Assembly: GCF_000686805.1 (NCBI RefSeq)
Contig: NZ_JMLP01000018.1
Location: 62,001-126,000 of the forward strand
Direction: 5' to 3'
DNA from: Bacillus sp. UNC41MFS5
GTDB taxonomy: Bacteria; Bacillota; Bacilli; Bacillales_B; DSM-18226
Length of the DNA: 64,000 nucleotides
The notes under the pieces were generated by a model that saw only the letters and a program-made list of their open reading frames with translations, was not told the origin of the DNA and did no database searches. Below, one piece after another: positions 26,938 through 35,733 of the stretch. How positions within the stretch are numbered: position 1 is the first letter of the stretch; every line of letters begins with the position of its first letter. The position numbers and the translations under genes are program-made.

Positions 26938-28528
26938 TGAAGCTGAAGCCTGGAAAGAAATCGGAGTCGAACTTCCGCAATTTGATTTTGAACAGGTCGC
27001 CAAAAACACGCTAGAAAAGCCGCAGTGGGTACACTTTGGTGCCGGAAATATTTTCAGGGCCTTTGTTGCTAATGCTCATCAAAAACTGTTAAACCAAGGA
27101 CAAGCCGAGACTGGAATTATCGCCGTGAAAACGTATGATTTTGACATGATCGAACGGTTAAATAAGCCGTATGATAATCTGACCCTGCTTGTGACCATGA
27201 AAGCAAACGGCTCTTTTGAGAAGACTGTCATTAACAGCATTGTCGACACGATTGCAGCTGATTTTAACAGGAACGATGAATTCAAGCGACTTGTCGGGAT
27301 TTTTGAGAATCCAAGTCTGCAGATGGCCAGTTTTACAATTACGGAAAAAGGCTATACCTTGACGAATCCATCCGGGGAGTTCCTAGGCATGGTTGAGAAG
27401 GATTTTGAATCTGGATTGGATCAGCCGGTCCATGCCATGAGCATTGTCACATCGCTTGTTTATCGCAGATATTTGAAAGGACAATATCCAATGACTTTCG
27501 TCAGCATGGATAACTGTTCACATAATGGCGACAAGCTCAAAGCTGCCGTCTTAACGATTGCAAAGGAATGGCTCAAGAGGGGACTTGTGGAGGAAGGCTT
27601 TATTGCTTATCTCGAAGATGAGGGCAAGATTACCTTCCCTTTCACCATGATTGATAAAATTACGCCAAGGCCATCTGAAAAGGTGAAGGAAGCTCTTGTT
27701 GACCAAGGGATTAGCGGCATGGATATCATTGTCACACCGAAAAATACGTATACGGCACCTTTCGTCAATGCAGAAGTAAGTGAATATCTTGTCATAGAAG
27801 ACAAATTCACGAATGGCCGTCCGTCTCTGGAGCAGGCGGGAATTATTTTTACGGACCGGGAAACGGTGAACAATATTGAAACGATGAAGGTAACCACTTG
27901 CCTGAATCCGCTTCATACCGCATTGGCTGTTTCCGGCTGCCTGCTTGGCTATACGTTGATTGCAGATGAAATGAAAGACGAAACACTGAGGAAATTTGTA
28001 GAAATGATCGGTTACCAAGAAGGATTGAAGGTCGTGGTCGACCCTAAGATTATCAGCCCGAAGGCATTCCTGGATGAAGTTTTGAACGAACGCTTTTCCA
28101 ACCCTTATATCCCAGATACGCCGCAGCGCATCGCCTGCGACACTTCCTTAAAAGTAGGAATCCGCTTCAGTGAAACGTTGAAGTCTTATGTAAAAAGAGA
28201 GGACTTGAATCCGGCCGATTTGAACGCGATCCCGCTTGCGATTGCAACGTGGTGCCGCTATCTCCTTGGCATTGATGATGAAGGTCAGCCATTTACTCTA
28301 AGTCCTGACCCTCAGCTTGAGACCCTGAAAGAGGCTCTTCTGGGTGTTGCTTTGGGTGACCGAACATCTAACATAAATTTAATCCTGTCTAATGAAGCGA
28401 TCTTTGGAGTCAATGTGTATGAGATAGGATTGGGCGAAAAGATTGAGTCCATGTTTTATGACATGCTTGCAAGTACCGGTGCCGTCCGCCGTACTCTGGA
28501 GAAATATGTCTTATCAGATAAGGAATAA
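26906..28528 (+). CDS. uxuB: D-mannonate oxidoreductase (fructuronate reductase)
   Basis: Mannitol-dehydrogenase-family protein of 540 residues that interconverts D-fructuronate and D-mannonate with NAD(H). HFGAGNIFRAFVA is the nucleotide-binding start, the Lys in TPKNTYTAPF region and the CLNPLHTALAV segment belong to the catalytic domain. It is the YjmF type. The GTG start lies inside the uxuA 3' end, preceded by AGGGAAGAG. A later start would lose conserved N-terminal sequence. Product D-mannonate is the UxuA substrate. Confidence 0.9.
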   Translation: MLQLKRSSIVNEAEAWKEIGVELPQFDFEQVAKNTLEKPQWVHFGAGNIFRAFVANAHQKLLNQGQAETGIIAVKTYDFDMIERLNKPYDNLTLLVTMKANGSFEKTVINSIVDTIAADFNRNDEFKRLVGIFENPSLQMASFTITEKGYTLTNPSGEFLGMVEKDFESGLDQPVHAMSIVTSLVYRRYLKGQYPMTFVSMDNCSHNGDKLKAAVLTIAKEWLKRGLVEEGFIAYLEDEGKITFPFTMIDKITPRPSEKVKEALVDQGISGMDIIVTPKNTYTAPFVNAEVSEYLVIEDKFTNGRPSLEQAGIIFTDRETVNNIETMKVTTCLNPLHTALAVSGCLLGYTLIADEMKDETLRKFVEMIGYQEGLKVVVDPKIISPKAFLDEVLNERFSNPYIPDTPQRIACDTSLKVGIRFSETLKSYVKREDLNPADLNAIPLAIATWCRYLLGIDDEGQPFTLSPDPQLETLKEALLGVALGDRTSNINLILSNEAIFGVNVYEIGLGEKIESMFYDMLASTGAVRRTLEKYVLSDKE

Positions 28529-28591
28529 TTTGCGGTTAGATAGGTGTTGGTGGGTCATGCGAAGTTTGTCATGGCCCATTTCCTATTATTG

Positions 28592-28694
28592 ACGACCCAA
28601 CTTGCGGCATAAGTACGATTTGAAAGTTGGGTAGCCAATAGCCCGAATAGGCGACCGAAAAGGCGTCACAAGTAAAGTTTGGGTGGCCAATAAC
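28592..28694. repeat. Structured repeats between uxuB and kdgA
   Basis: ACCCAACTT near 28593 pairs with AAGTTGGGT near 28623, forming a hairpin. AAAGTTGGGTAGCCAATA (28622) recurs as AAAGTTTGGGTGGCCAATA (28676), 54 bp downstream. A GGGTCATG.../CATGGCCC pair lies just before. This probably attenuates or processes the uxuB-kdgA transcript; no U-tract and no promoter stand out. Confidence 0.5.
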
Positions 28695-28745
28695 TTTACT
28701 AATAGCTGCCGTTGGAAAAAGAATAAATGAAAGGTGGAGAAAATA

Positions 28746-29396
28746 ATGAAAAAACTAGACGTATTGACGAAAATATCCGACTGTGGCGTAGTCGCCGTTG
28801 TCAGAGCAGATTCCAAGGAAGAAGCTATTAAAATATCAGAAGCATGTGTAGAAGGCGGCATTCAAGGGATTGAGGTTACTTTCACTGTAAAAGGTGCAGA
28901 TGAAGTCATCAAGGAATTAGCTTCTATTTACGGAGAGAATTCAAATGTCGTCATTGGCGCCGGAACGGTTCTTGATGCAACAACAGCAAGGATCGCGATT
29001 CTTGCCGGTGCGCAGTTTGTCGTTAGTCCGGCATTTGATGCAGATACAGCAAAGCTATGTAATCTCTATCAAATACCATATATGCCTGGATGTATGACGA
29101 TCACCGAAATAAAGCATGCGTTAGAGGCCGGGGTCGATATCGTGAAACTATTCCCTGGTAATGCCTTCGGTCCTGACTTTGTAACGGCAGTAAAAGCTCC
29201 TCTTCCACAAGTGAACATTATGCCAACTGGCGGAGTCAACTTAGATAATGTGGATCAATGGATAAAAAATGGCTGTGTCGCTGTCGGTGTGGGTGGAAAT
29301 TTAGTGGCACCAGCCAAACAAGGGAATTATGACAAAATTACGGACTATGCCAAGCAATATGTTCAAAAAGTACAAGAAGCAAGAGGGAACTGCTGA
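28746..29396 (+). CDS. kdgA: KDPG/KHG aldolase
   Basis: Class I aldolase of 216 residues that splits 2-keto-3-deoxy-6-phosphogluconate to pyruvate and glyceraldehyde 3-phosphate. VVAVVRADSKEEA is the N-terminal strand, GIEVTFT holds the catalytic Glu, GAGTVLD follows, and the Schiff-base Lys is in DIVKLFPG. The ATG at 28746 is preferred because AAAGGTGGAG lies six bases before it; a GTG at 28734 would overlap that site. TGATG couples it to the kinase gene. Confidence 0.95.
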   Translation: MKKLDVLTKISDCGVVAVVRADSKEEAIKISEACVEGGIQGIEVTFTVKGADEVIKELASIYGENSNVVIGAGTVLDATTARIAILAGAQFVVSPAFDADTAKLCNLYQIPYMPGCMTITEIKHALEAGVDIVKLFPGNAFGPDFVTAVKAPLPQVNIMPTGGVNLDNVDQWIKNGCVAVGVGGNLVAPAKQGNYDKITDYAKQYVQKVQEARGNC

Positions 29397-30409
29397 TGAA
29401 AAAAATCGTTACACTTGGAGAAATTATGCTTCGTTATTCCGTAAATAGCGGTGAACGGCTCTTTCAAGCTGATCAGCTTAGCATGCATTATGGCGGTGCC
29501 GAAGCAAATGTAGCCATTTCACTTTCAAACTTTGGACATGACGTCTATTTTGTCAGTAAAGTACCGGAAAATCCATTAGGAATCGCTGTTGAGAGACATA
29601 TGAAATCCTACGATGTCCATACGGACTATCTGATTAAAGGCGGGGAACGGTTAGGTACCTACTACCTTGAAACTGGAGTAGGACAAAGAAATTCCCAAGT
29701 TACGTATGACAGGAAGTACTCCAGTTTTTCGATGCTTGGACCGGATGAAATTGATTTTGATGAAGTTTTTTCAGGGGCGGAACTCTTTCATGTGACCGGA
29801 ATCACTCCGGCCCTATCCCCAGGATTAAAGGAACTTACCTTGCATGCGCTAAAAAAAGCAAAGGAAAAAGGGATACTTACAAGCTTTGATTTCAATTTCC
29901 GGGCAAAACTTTGGAGCCAGCAAGAAGCAGCAGATGCATTTAAAACATTACTTCCATTTGTGGATATATGCTCTTTCGGTGAATTGGATGCCGTTTACAT
30001 TCTCGGCCTAGATCAAGCCGACCCTTCCTTGTCCAAAGAGGATAGATTGAGATATTACTATTCAAAAATGATTGAATTGTATCCAAACATTCAGTATATC
30101 AGTTCAACGCTCCGAACGATTATTTCTGCTTCAACCAACACGCTGCAAGGAAACTATTTCACTGGCGGAGAGTTGTACCAATCAGAGATTTTCCAGATTG
30201 ATCACATCGTTGACCGAGTTGGCGGTGGTGATGCATTTGCGGCAGGGATTTTACATGGAATCTTAGAAAATAAGCCCTCCCAGGAACTAATCATATTTGC
30301 GACAGCAGCATCTGTCTTAAAACATACAGTTCATGGTGATTGTAATGTGTTTTCAGTAGATGAGGTAGCTGCCTTTGCAAACAATGGACCAGGGAAAATT
30401 GTCCGCTAA
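29396..30409 (+). CDS. kdgK: 2-keto-3-deoxygluconate kinase
   Basis: PfkB-family kinase of 337 residues. GGAEANVAI is the sugar-binding segment near residue 33 and DRVGGGDAFAAG the catalytic Asp motif near 273. It phosphorylates KDG made by both dehydratases of the locus to KDPG for the aldolase upstream. The start overlaps the aldolase stop (TGATG). A weak hairpin follows. Confidence 0.94.
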   Translation: MKKIVTLGEIMLRYSVNSGERLFQADQLSMHYGGAEANVAISLSNFGHDVYFVSKVPENPLGIAVERHMKSYDVHTDYLIKGGERLGTYYLETGVGQRNSQVTYDRKYSSFSMLGPDEIDFDEVFSGAELFHVTGITPALSPGLKELTLHALKKAKEKGILTSFDFNFRAKLWSQQEAADAFKTLLPFVDICSFGELDAVYILGLDQADPSLSKEDRLRYYYSKMIELYPNIQYISSTLRTIISASTNTLQGNYFTGGELYQSEIFQIDHIVDRVGGGDAFAAGILHGILENKPSQELIIFATAASVLKHTVHGDCNVFSVDEVAAFANNGPGKIVR

Positions 30410-30445
30410 TAGTTAAAATCAATTTATCGAGAGACTATTAATATG

Positions 30446-30480
30446 CCTACTTCGCTTCTTTTGGTGGAGTAGGTTATTTT
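30446..30480 (+). terminator. Probable terminator after kdgK
   Basis: CCTACT/AGTAGG stem followed by TTATTTTAT. Short stem, so moderate support. Confidence 0.5.
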
Positions 30481-30548
30481 ATCAAATCAATCATTAAATA
30501 GAATACGATCGAATAAAATGAGAAATCGTTTCTTGGGCAAGAGTTCTG

Positions 30549-30592
30549 TTGACTTCAGTAACTTACAGAAGTAAAATTTTGTATATAAGTAT
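30549..30592 (+). promoter_or_regulatory. gntR promoter with downstream operator
   Basis: TTGACT (30549), a 17-bp spacer and TAAAAT (30572-30577) make a good sigma-A promoter. TTGTATATAAGTAT (30579-30592), two bases off the 24700 operator, lies directly after the -10 box and suggests autoregulation. Confidence 0.6.
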
Positions 30593-30613
30593 GCTATATA
30601 AAGGGGTTTCATA

Positions 30614-31318
30614 TTGAGTCTTAAAAGTATCACCACAAATAACAGAAAAACACTGGGAAAAGCAGCCTATGATAAAATCCGGGAAGAAATTATTACATTA
30701 AATTTTAAACCAGGACAAATGTTATCTGAAAGTGAACTGGCTGCTGTTTTAGGAGTAAGCCGTACACCCATTCGTGAAGCTTTTCTAATGCTATTTCAAG
30801 AAGAGTTACTTGAAATAATTCCACAACGGGGTGCACGTGTTGCTTTAATATCTGTAAAGAAAGTGGAAGAAGCCAGGTTTGTAAGAGAAAGTTTGGAAAT
30901 AAGTGCTTTCAAATCAGTGGCCAGAAACTGGAATCCAGATGATTTACGTCAAAAAGAAATGGAAGCAAAGGCGATTGAATTAATTGAAAAACAACAACAA
31001 GCCATCATTAAGGGAGAAAATATAGAATTCTTGCAGTTGGATGAAGCATTTCATCAACTATTTTTGGAACTTGTTGAAAACAAAACATTAATTTCTGTTG
31101 TGTTACAAATGAGAGGTCATTTGAATCGGATGCGATACTTAGAGTTAAAGACACCAAACCATATGGAAAATGTGGTAAGTCAACATCAAAGTATTCTTAA
31201 AGCCGTTTTCTCCAATAACGAGGAGGAAACAGAGAAATTATTGCAGTACCATTTTAGCCATAAAAAAGACCAATTACCAGAAGTAATCGAAATGCATTCT
31301 GACTATTTTACTTCTTAA
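30614..31318 (+). CDS. GntR/FCD-family transcriptional regulator of the hexonate locus
   Basis: Regulator of 234 residues. The N-terminal winged helix includes LSESELAAVLGVSRTPIREA near residues 37-57. The C-terminal helical FCD domain has the metal/ligand residues DEAFHQLFLEL and a late His in HQSILKAV. It is the kind of repressor (UxuR/ExuR/LgoR-like) released by a hexuronate or hexonate. Start TTG is chosen for AAGGGG upstream. Its operators are probably the TATACTAGTAT palindromes at 23181, 24637, 24700, 24737 and 30579. Confidence 0.9.
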   Translation: MSLKSITTNNRKTLGKAAYDKIREEIITLNFKPGQMLSESELAAVLGVSRTPIREAFLMLFQEELLEIIPQRGARVALISVKKVEEARFVRESLEISAFKSVARNWNPDDLRQKEMEAKAIELIEKQQQAIIKGENIEFLQLDEAFHQLFLELVENKTLISVVLQMRGHLNRMRYLELKTPNHMENVVSQHQSILKAVFSNNEEETEKLLQYHFSHKKDQLPEVIEMHSDYFTS

Positions 31319-31329
31319 CTAGACCGAAA

Positions 31330-31360
31330 AAATCGACAGGCAGCACCTGTCGATTTTTTT
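31330..31360. terminator. Bidirectional terminator between gntR and second MFS gene
   Basis: AAATCGACAGG/CCTGTCGATTT stem with T-runs on both strands, serving the converging gntR and MFS genes. Confidence 0.9.
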
Positions 31361-31384
31361 TGGAACTTATTGTCTCTTTAAATG

Positions 31385-32662
31385 TTAACCTGAAATTTTT
31401 ACGGATTTCGTGTTAGTGCTGGGATATTTAATGGGACGAACAAAACGGATGACAGATAAGGAAGCAAAGATTGCTAACCCCCCTGCAAGTAAAAATGCAG
31501 ATGTGAATGAACCAGATTTATCAACCAAGAAACCTGTTAAAGCAGGTCCGATGATCCCGGCAGTATTCGCCAAGAAGTGCATGAAGCCGCCTACTGATCC
31601 CACACTGCTTTGTTCCACAACGTCCTGGACGATCGCCCAATAAATGGCCCCTGTCAAGTATAGGAAAAATACCGAAAACGCAACCAATGTTACCGCACTG
31701 ACTGTTGTGGTTACAAGACCAGCTCCTCCGATACAAACAGCTGAAATAAATAGACAAGTGACAAGCACAACTTTTCTTGAGAATAATACACCTTTATTTG
31801 TGAATTTTTTGAAAACAAAATCTGAAACAAATCCGCCAGAGGCTAGTCCAATAAATCCGACAATCCATGGGATCATTGTTATAACACTCATTTCTTTAAC
31901 ATCCATGTGACGAGCATCTACCAGATAACTTGGAAACCAAGTTAAGAAGAAGAATAAAATATAGTTATAGGAAAAGAATGCAAATGCTGTGAATAATACT
32001 GTTTTTTGCTTCAAATAAAAGGTTAATGGACGTTTTTGCTGTGGAACCGTGTTGATTTTTACGACAGTTGACTTTTCCGCAGATGCAGCAGGCTTTTCTT
32101 TAACAAATTTCCACCAAAATATTGCCCAAACAAGACCTAAAACCATTATAAAAAGGAAGGATATCTTCCAGCTGAATGAGATAGCAATAAAACCTACAAT
32201 TGGTCCAGAAATGGCTCCACCAAGAGGTGTTCCACTATTCGTTAAACCAACAGCAGACGCGCGTTGGTCAGCCGGGAACCAGTTATTGACCATTTTACTG
32301 ATGGTTGCCGAAAGAGGGCCCTCACCCATTCCAAATAAAACACGAATGACAATTAAACTTGTAAATCCAACGGCTAATGCAATCGCACCGCTAAATAATG
32401 ACCAAACAATCATGGCAACAAACAAAGTAAGTTTCGCTCCGTATTTATCAGAAGCCATTCCGCCAATAAAGTTGAAAATAGCATATCCTACAGAAAAACT
32501 ACTAAAAATGATTCCCATTTGTGTTGCTGATAATGATAAATCTTCCTTAATAAATGGAGCACCAATGGACAATGCAGAACGGTCTAAATAATTGATTACG
32601 CCAGCTATGAATAATAAAATCATTACAGGTAGTTTATCTCTAGTGAACATTTTTGATAACAT
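31385..32662 (-). CDS. MFS hexonate/hexuronate transporter, paralogue
   Basis: Protein of 425 residues, 12 predicted helices, nearly collinear with the transporter at 23354. Long stretches such as YAIFNFIGGMASDKYGAKLT are identical. It belongs to the same ExuT/LgoT-like group. On the minus strand it follows uxaA and the second Zn-dehydrogenase, separated from them by a GC-rich repeat element. It may be the third gene of that operon or have its own promoter. GGGGG lies eight bases before the chosen ATG; another Met is four codons in. Confidence 0.88.
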   Translation of the reverse strand: MLSKMFTRDKLPVMILLFIAGVINYLDRSALSIGAPFIKEDLSLSATQMGIIFSSFSVGYAIFNFIGGMASDKYGAKLTLFVAMIVWSLFSGAIALAVGFTSLIVIRVLFGMGEGPLSATISKMVNNWFPADQRASAVGLTNSGTPLGGAISGPIVGFIAISFSWKISFLFIMVLGLVWAIFWWKFVKEKPAASAEKSTVVKINTVPQQKRPLTFYLKQKTVLFTAFAFFSYNYILFFFLTWFPSYLVDARHMDVKEMSVITMIPWIVGFIGLASGGFVSDFVFKKFTNKGVLFSRKVVLVTCLFISAVCIGGAGLVTTTVSAVTLVAFSVFFLYLTGAIYWAIVQDVVEQSSVGSVGGFMHFLANTAGIIGPALTGFLVDKSGSFTSAFLLAGGLAIFASLSVIRFVRPIKYPSTNTKSVKISG

Positions 32663-32746
32663 TTATTTACCCCCTAAAGTTTTGTCAGCGCTTTCTTGTA
32701 ATACCTAAATCATCCCATTTGTTCTTTTGGCTGTGTTAAACTAGTC

Positions 32747-32939
32747 TGTTGATATCCGCTCCATGCGCGTGCGGTTCGCGGGCGTGCGCCGGGGAGCCTC
32801 CTCGGCGCTTTCAGCGCCTGCGGGGTCTCCCCTGCCCCGTACTCCCGCAGGACATTGAATAATCTTCCTTGAATAATCACCGCACGAAGGAAATGCGATA
32901 GCATTTTCGAGGATCTCGCGCATTCCGCTCCAATCAACA
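32747..32939. repeat. GC-rich dispersed element with TGTTGAT inverted ends
   Basis: A 193-bp block far richer in GC than its surroundings. TGTTGAT at 32747 and ATCAACA ending at 32939 are inverted ends. CCGCTCCA follows the left end and precedes the right end in direct orientation. The centre is full of short inverted repeats (GCGCTttcAGCGC, GGGGTCTCCCC). Similar blocks occur widely in Bacillaceae intergenic regions and resemble non-coding mobile elements. Short open frames inside are artefacts. A solitary end is at 15979. Confidence 0.75.
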
Positions 32940-32965
32940 GAGTGCATAAAATCAACATTTAGCTA

Positions 32966-33979
32966 TTACACTTCAACAATCGCCTTAATTACCTTTGCCT
33001 CTGGAGTTAACCACTCTTCAAATTGATTGAGCATCTCATCAAAGCTTGCACGATGTGTAATATATGATTCGATATCCACGCCGCCATTTTGTATTGCTCT
33101 CACTACATATTCAAAATCTTCGCGTGTAGCATTGCGGCTTCCCATTAAGGTAAGTTCTTTTTTATGGAAATCAGGGTCATCGAATGAAATATTCCCCTTG
33201 GTTAAACCAACATAAATTAATTTTCCGCCATGTGCAGGATAGTTAAATGCATCAGACATCGATTTAGCATTTCCTGTTGCATCAAACACAACGGTTGGCA
33301 TTTCCCCATTTGTGATTTCCTGCAATTTCTCCACCGGGTTTTCCAATGCGTTCACAGTATAATCCACACGGGCCCATTCACGGCAAAACGCTAAACGTTC
33401 TTCGTTTACATCCATGGCAATCACTGTTGCCCCTTCATGCTTAGCAAAAGCCATGACCCCTAAACCAATTGGCCCTGCTCCAATGACTAGAACGTACTCC
33501 CCTTGCTTAAGTTCAGAACGTCTAACCGCATGTGCCCCTATACTTAAAGGTTCAATCATCGCAGACTGGTCCAGTGTCAGCGTTTCTGTTTTAACTAAAT
33601 GAGTGTAAGGAACGGTGATCCATTCACTCATTCCGCCTTCAATATGGACACCCAAGACTTTCATATCTGTACAGCAATTTGTTTTTCCATTTCGGCACGC
33701 AATACATTCACCGCAATTCATGTACGGAATGAATGATACTTGATCTCCCGCCTTTAAACCAGCAGAATTCGCACCGATCGATTCAATTTCACCAGAAAGT
33801 TCATGACCGAGTGTACGAGGATAGCTGAAAAAAGGCTGGTTTCCTTTGTACGCATGGTAATCGGTTCCGCAAATACCAATGCGGCGGATGCGGACTAGAG
33901 CATCTCCCGTTTTAAGCTCAGGCCGTTCCACTTCAACCATTTTAAATTGATTCGGTTGTTCACAAACAATACTTTTCAT
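32966..33979 (-). CDS. Second Zn-dependent hexonate dehydrogenase (LgoD/YjjN-like)
   Basis: Medium-chain dehydrogenase of 337 residues. Zinc ligands are in GICGTDYHAYKG and GHELSGE; the structural zinc loop is CGECIACRNGKTNCC; the nucleotide motif is GAGPIGLG near residue 168. It is clearly diverged from the dehydrogenase at 24784. It lies 64 bp after uxaA in the same direction. By analogy with E. coli L-galactonate oxidoreductase (LgoD), it would make D-tagaturonate, the substrate of UxaB. Substrate is inference from context. Confidence 0.85.
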   Translation of the reverse strand: MKSIVCEQPNQFKMVEVERPELKTGDALVRIRRIGICGTDYHAYKGNQPFFSYPRTLGHELSGEIESIGANSAGLKAGDQVSFIPYMNCGECIACRNGKTNCCTDMKVLGVHIEGGMSEWITVPYTHLVKTETLTLDQSAMIEPLSIGAHAVRRSELKQGEYVLVIGAGPIGLGVMAFAKHEGATVIAMDVNEERLAFCREWARVDYTVNALENPVEKLQEITNGEMPTVVFDATGNAKSMSDAFNYPAHGGKLIYVGLTKGNISFDDPDFHKKELTLMGSRNATREDFEYVVRAIQNGGVDIESYITHRASFDEMLNQFEEWLTPEAKVIKAIVEV

Positions 33980-34042
33980 TTGGAATTAGACTCCTTTATT
34001 TTACATGGTAATTTTATTTGTGGGACTTCTAAATTTTGGTGT

Positions 34043-35548
34043 CTATAGAACTACTCCATCTTTGAAAATACTAATTTCTTTAAAACCAAACTTTTCATTA
34101 TTGGTCTTCTTTTCTCCTGATGCAAGATCAAGGATATATTGGAATAAATCAATTTTCAGTTCATCCATGGTTTTTCCTTCAAGCAGCTGTCCAGCATTAT
34201 AGTCAATCCAATTCTTTTTGCGATTGGCTAAATCGGAATTTGTCGCTAATTTTACTGTTGGTACCGGCCCGCCAAATGGTGTTCCTCTACCCGTTGTAAA
34301 TAATACGATATGAGCACCAGCTGCAGTCAATGCAGTAACAGAGACAAGGTCATTTCCTGGCGCGTTGATTAAATTCAAACCAGGTTTTACTACTCGTTCA
34401 CCGTAAGAACTTACATCAACAACGACAGCACGTCCCCCTTTTTGCGTACAGCCAAGCGATTTTTCCTCAAGTGTACTAATTCCACCTGCTTTATTACCTG
34501 GTGAAGGGTTTTCGTAAATGACCTGATCATGACGAATAAAATATTCTTTAAAATCATTCACTAAGTGAACAATCTTATTAAAAATCTCCTCATTTTCCGC
34601 GCGATTCATCAGGATGGTTTCCGCCCCAAACATCTCAGGGACTTCTGTTAAAATCGTTGTTCCGCCGTCAGCAACAATTAAGTCAGATACCGCTCCAACT
34701 AAGGGATTTGCTGTTATACCAGAAAACCCATCAGAGCCGCCGCATTTCAATCCTATTTTCAGCTTTGAAACAGGTACCGGCTGGCGTTTAAATTGTTCTG
34801 CATATTCGACTAATTCTTCCATTAAACTTAAACCAGTCTCTAATTCATCTTCCACTTCCTGGGACTTCATGAATTTTATGCGATTTGGAGGAAATTCACC
34901 AATCACCTCTTTAAAAGATTCAATTTGGTTATTTTCGCACCCCAGTCCTACAACCAAGACACTAGCTGCATTTGGATGCTGGGCCAAAGACGCTAACAGC
35001 TTTTGTGTATTAGACAAATCATCCCCTAACTGGGAACATCCAAAAGGATGGGGGAAATGATAGATTCCATCTATTCCGCGATCCTTAAACTTTTCACTCG
35101 CCATTTTAGCAAGAGCTTCACAGGTTTTATTAATGCAGCCTACCGTATTGATAATCCAGATCTCATTTCGGATACCAGCTTCTCCGTTTTCACGAAGATA
35201 TCCCTGGAATGTATGCTCCGATTCTTTTTTGACTTCCTGTTGGCTGATAGGTTGATAGGTATAATCCAAGATTCCATTTAAACCGGTTTCAAGATTGTGG
35301 GTATGTACCCATTCTCCAACAGAAATGTCCCTCTTTGCTTTACCAATTGAATAACCAAACTTGAGAACATCTTCCCCTTTATTTACAGGTCGGACTAAAA
35401 TTTTATGCCCCTTAGGAATATCCTCTTGAATAGAAATATTGATGATGCCGTTTTCTTCGGTTTGAATTTGAAGATTCTCGCCCTGATGGACCTCATGCAA
35501 GGAAATGACCACATCGTCTTTGGAATGCAATTGCACTACTGTACTCAT
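34043..35548 (-). CDS. uxaA: Altronate dehydratase
   Basis: Enzyme of 501 residues that dehydrates D-altronate to KDG. The N-terminal ~100 residues are an SAF domain (IPKGHKILVRPVNKGEDVLKFG); the large C-terminal domain has HPFGCSQLGDD, GLGCENNQ and LKCGGSDGFSG, with cysteines typical of the UxaA/GarD family. Length is as in E. coli. First gene of the minus-strand unit and divergent from an AraC-type regulator; the 185-bp gap between them should hold both promoters. Confidence 0.95.
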   Translation of the reverse strand: MSTVVQLHSKDDVVISLHEVHQGENLQIQTEENGIINISIQEDIPKGHKILVRPVNKGEDVLKFGYSIGKAKRDISVGEWVHTHNLETGLNGILDYTYQPISQQEVKKESEHTFQGYLRENGEAGIRNEIWIINTVGCINKTCEALAKMASEKFKDRGIDGIYHFPHPFGCSQLGDDLSNTQKLLASLAQHPNAASVLVVGLGCENNQIESFKEVIGEFPPNRIKFMKSQEVEDELETGLSLMEELVEYAEQFKRQPVPVSKLKIGLKCGGSDGFSGITANPLVGAVSDLIVADGGTTILTEVPEMFGAETILMNRAENEEIFNKIVHLVNDFKEYFIRHDQVIYENPSPGNKAGGISTLEEKSLGCTQKGGRAVVVDVSSYGERVVKPGLNLINAPGNDLVSVTALTAAGAHIVLFTTGRGTPFGGPVPTVKLATNSDLANRKKNWIDYNAGQLLEGKTMDELKIDLFQYILDLASGEKKTNNEKFGFKEISIFKDGVVL

Positions 35549-35733
35549 TCATTTTCCTCCCAGCCTTTAAAAATTTTGTAAACGAAGAGAAGAAAACCCT
35601 TTCATTTTTAGGTGTGATTATCTCTAACATTTGCTTTCTTCTATCTTAATCAACAAGAATCGAAATATAAATTACATGTTTTGCTTTATTTGTACCATTT
35701 TTTGATATAAGATAACTATGGGTGATGAGCTAA

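Noticed and set aside
31410..32591. Plus-strand frames across the second MFS gene
   Set aside because: Antisense shadows of a transporter gene with clear homology to the paralogue at 23354.
32710..32958. Open frames in the GC-rich block on the minus strand
   Set aside because: They follow the element's base composition, lack ribosome-binding sites and overlap each other; the element is a non-coding repeat.
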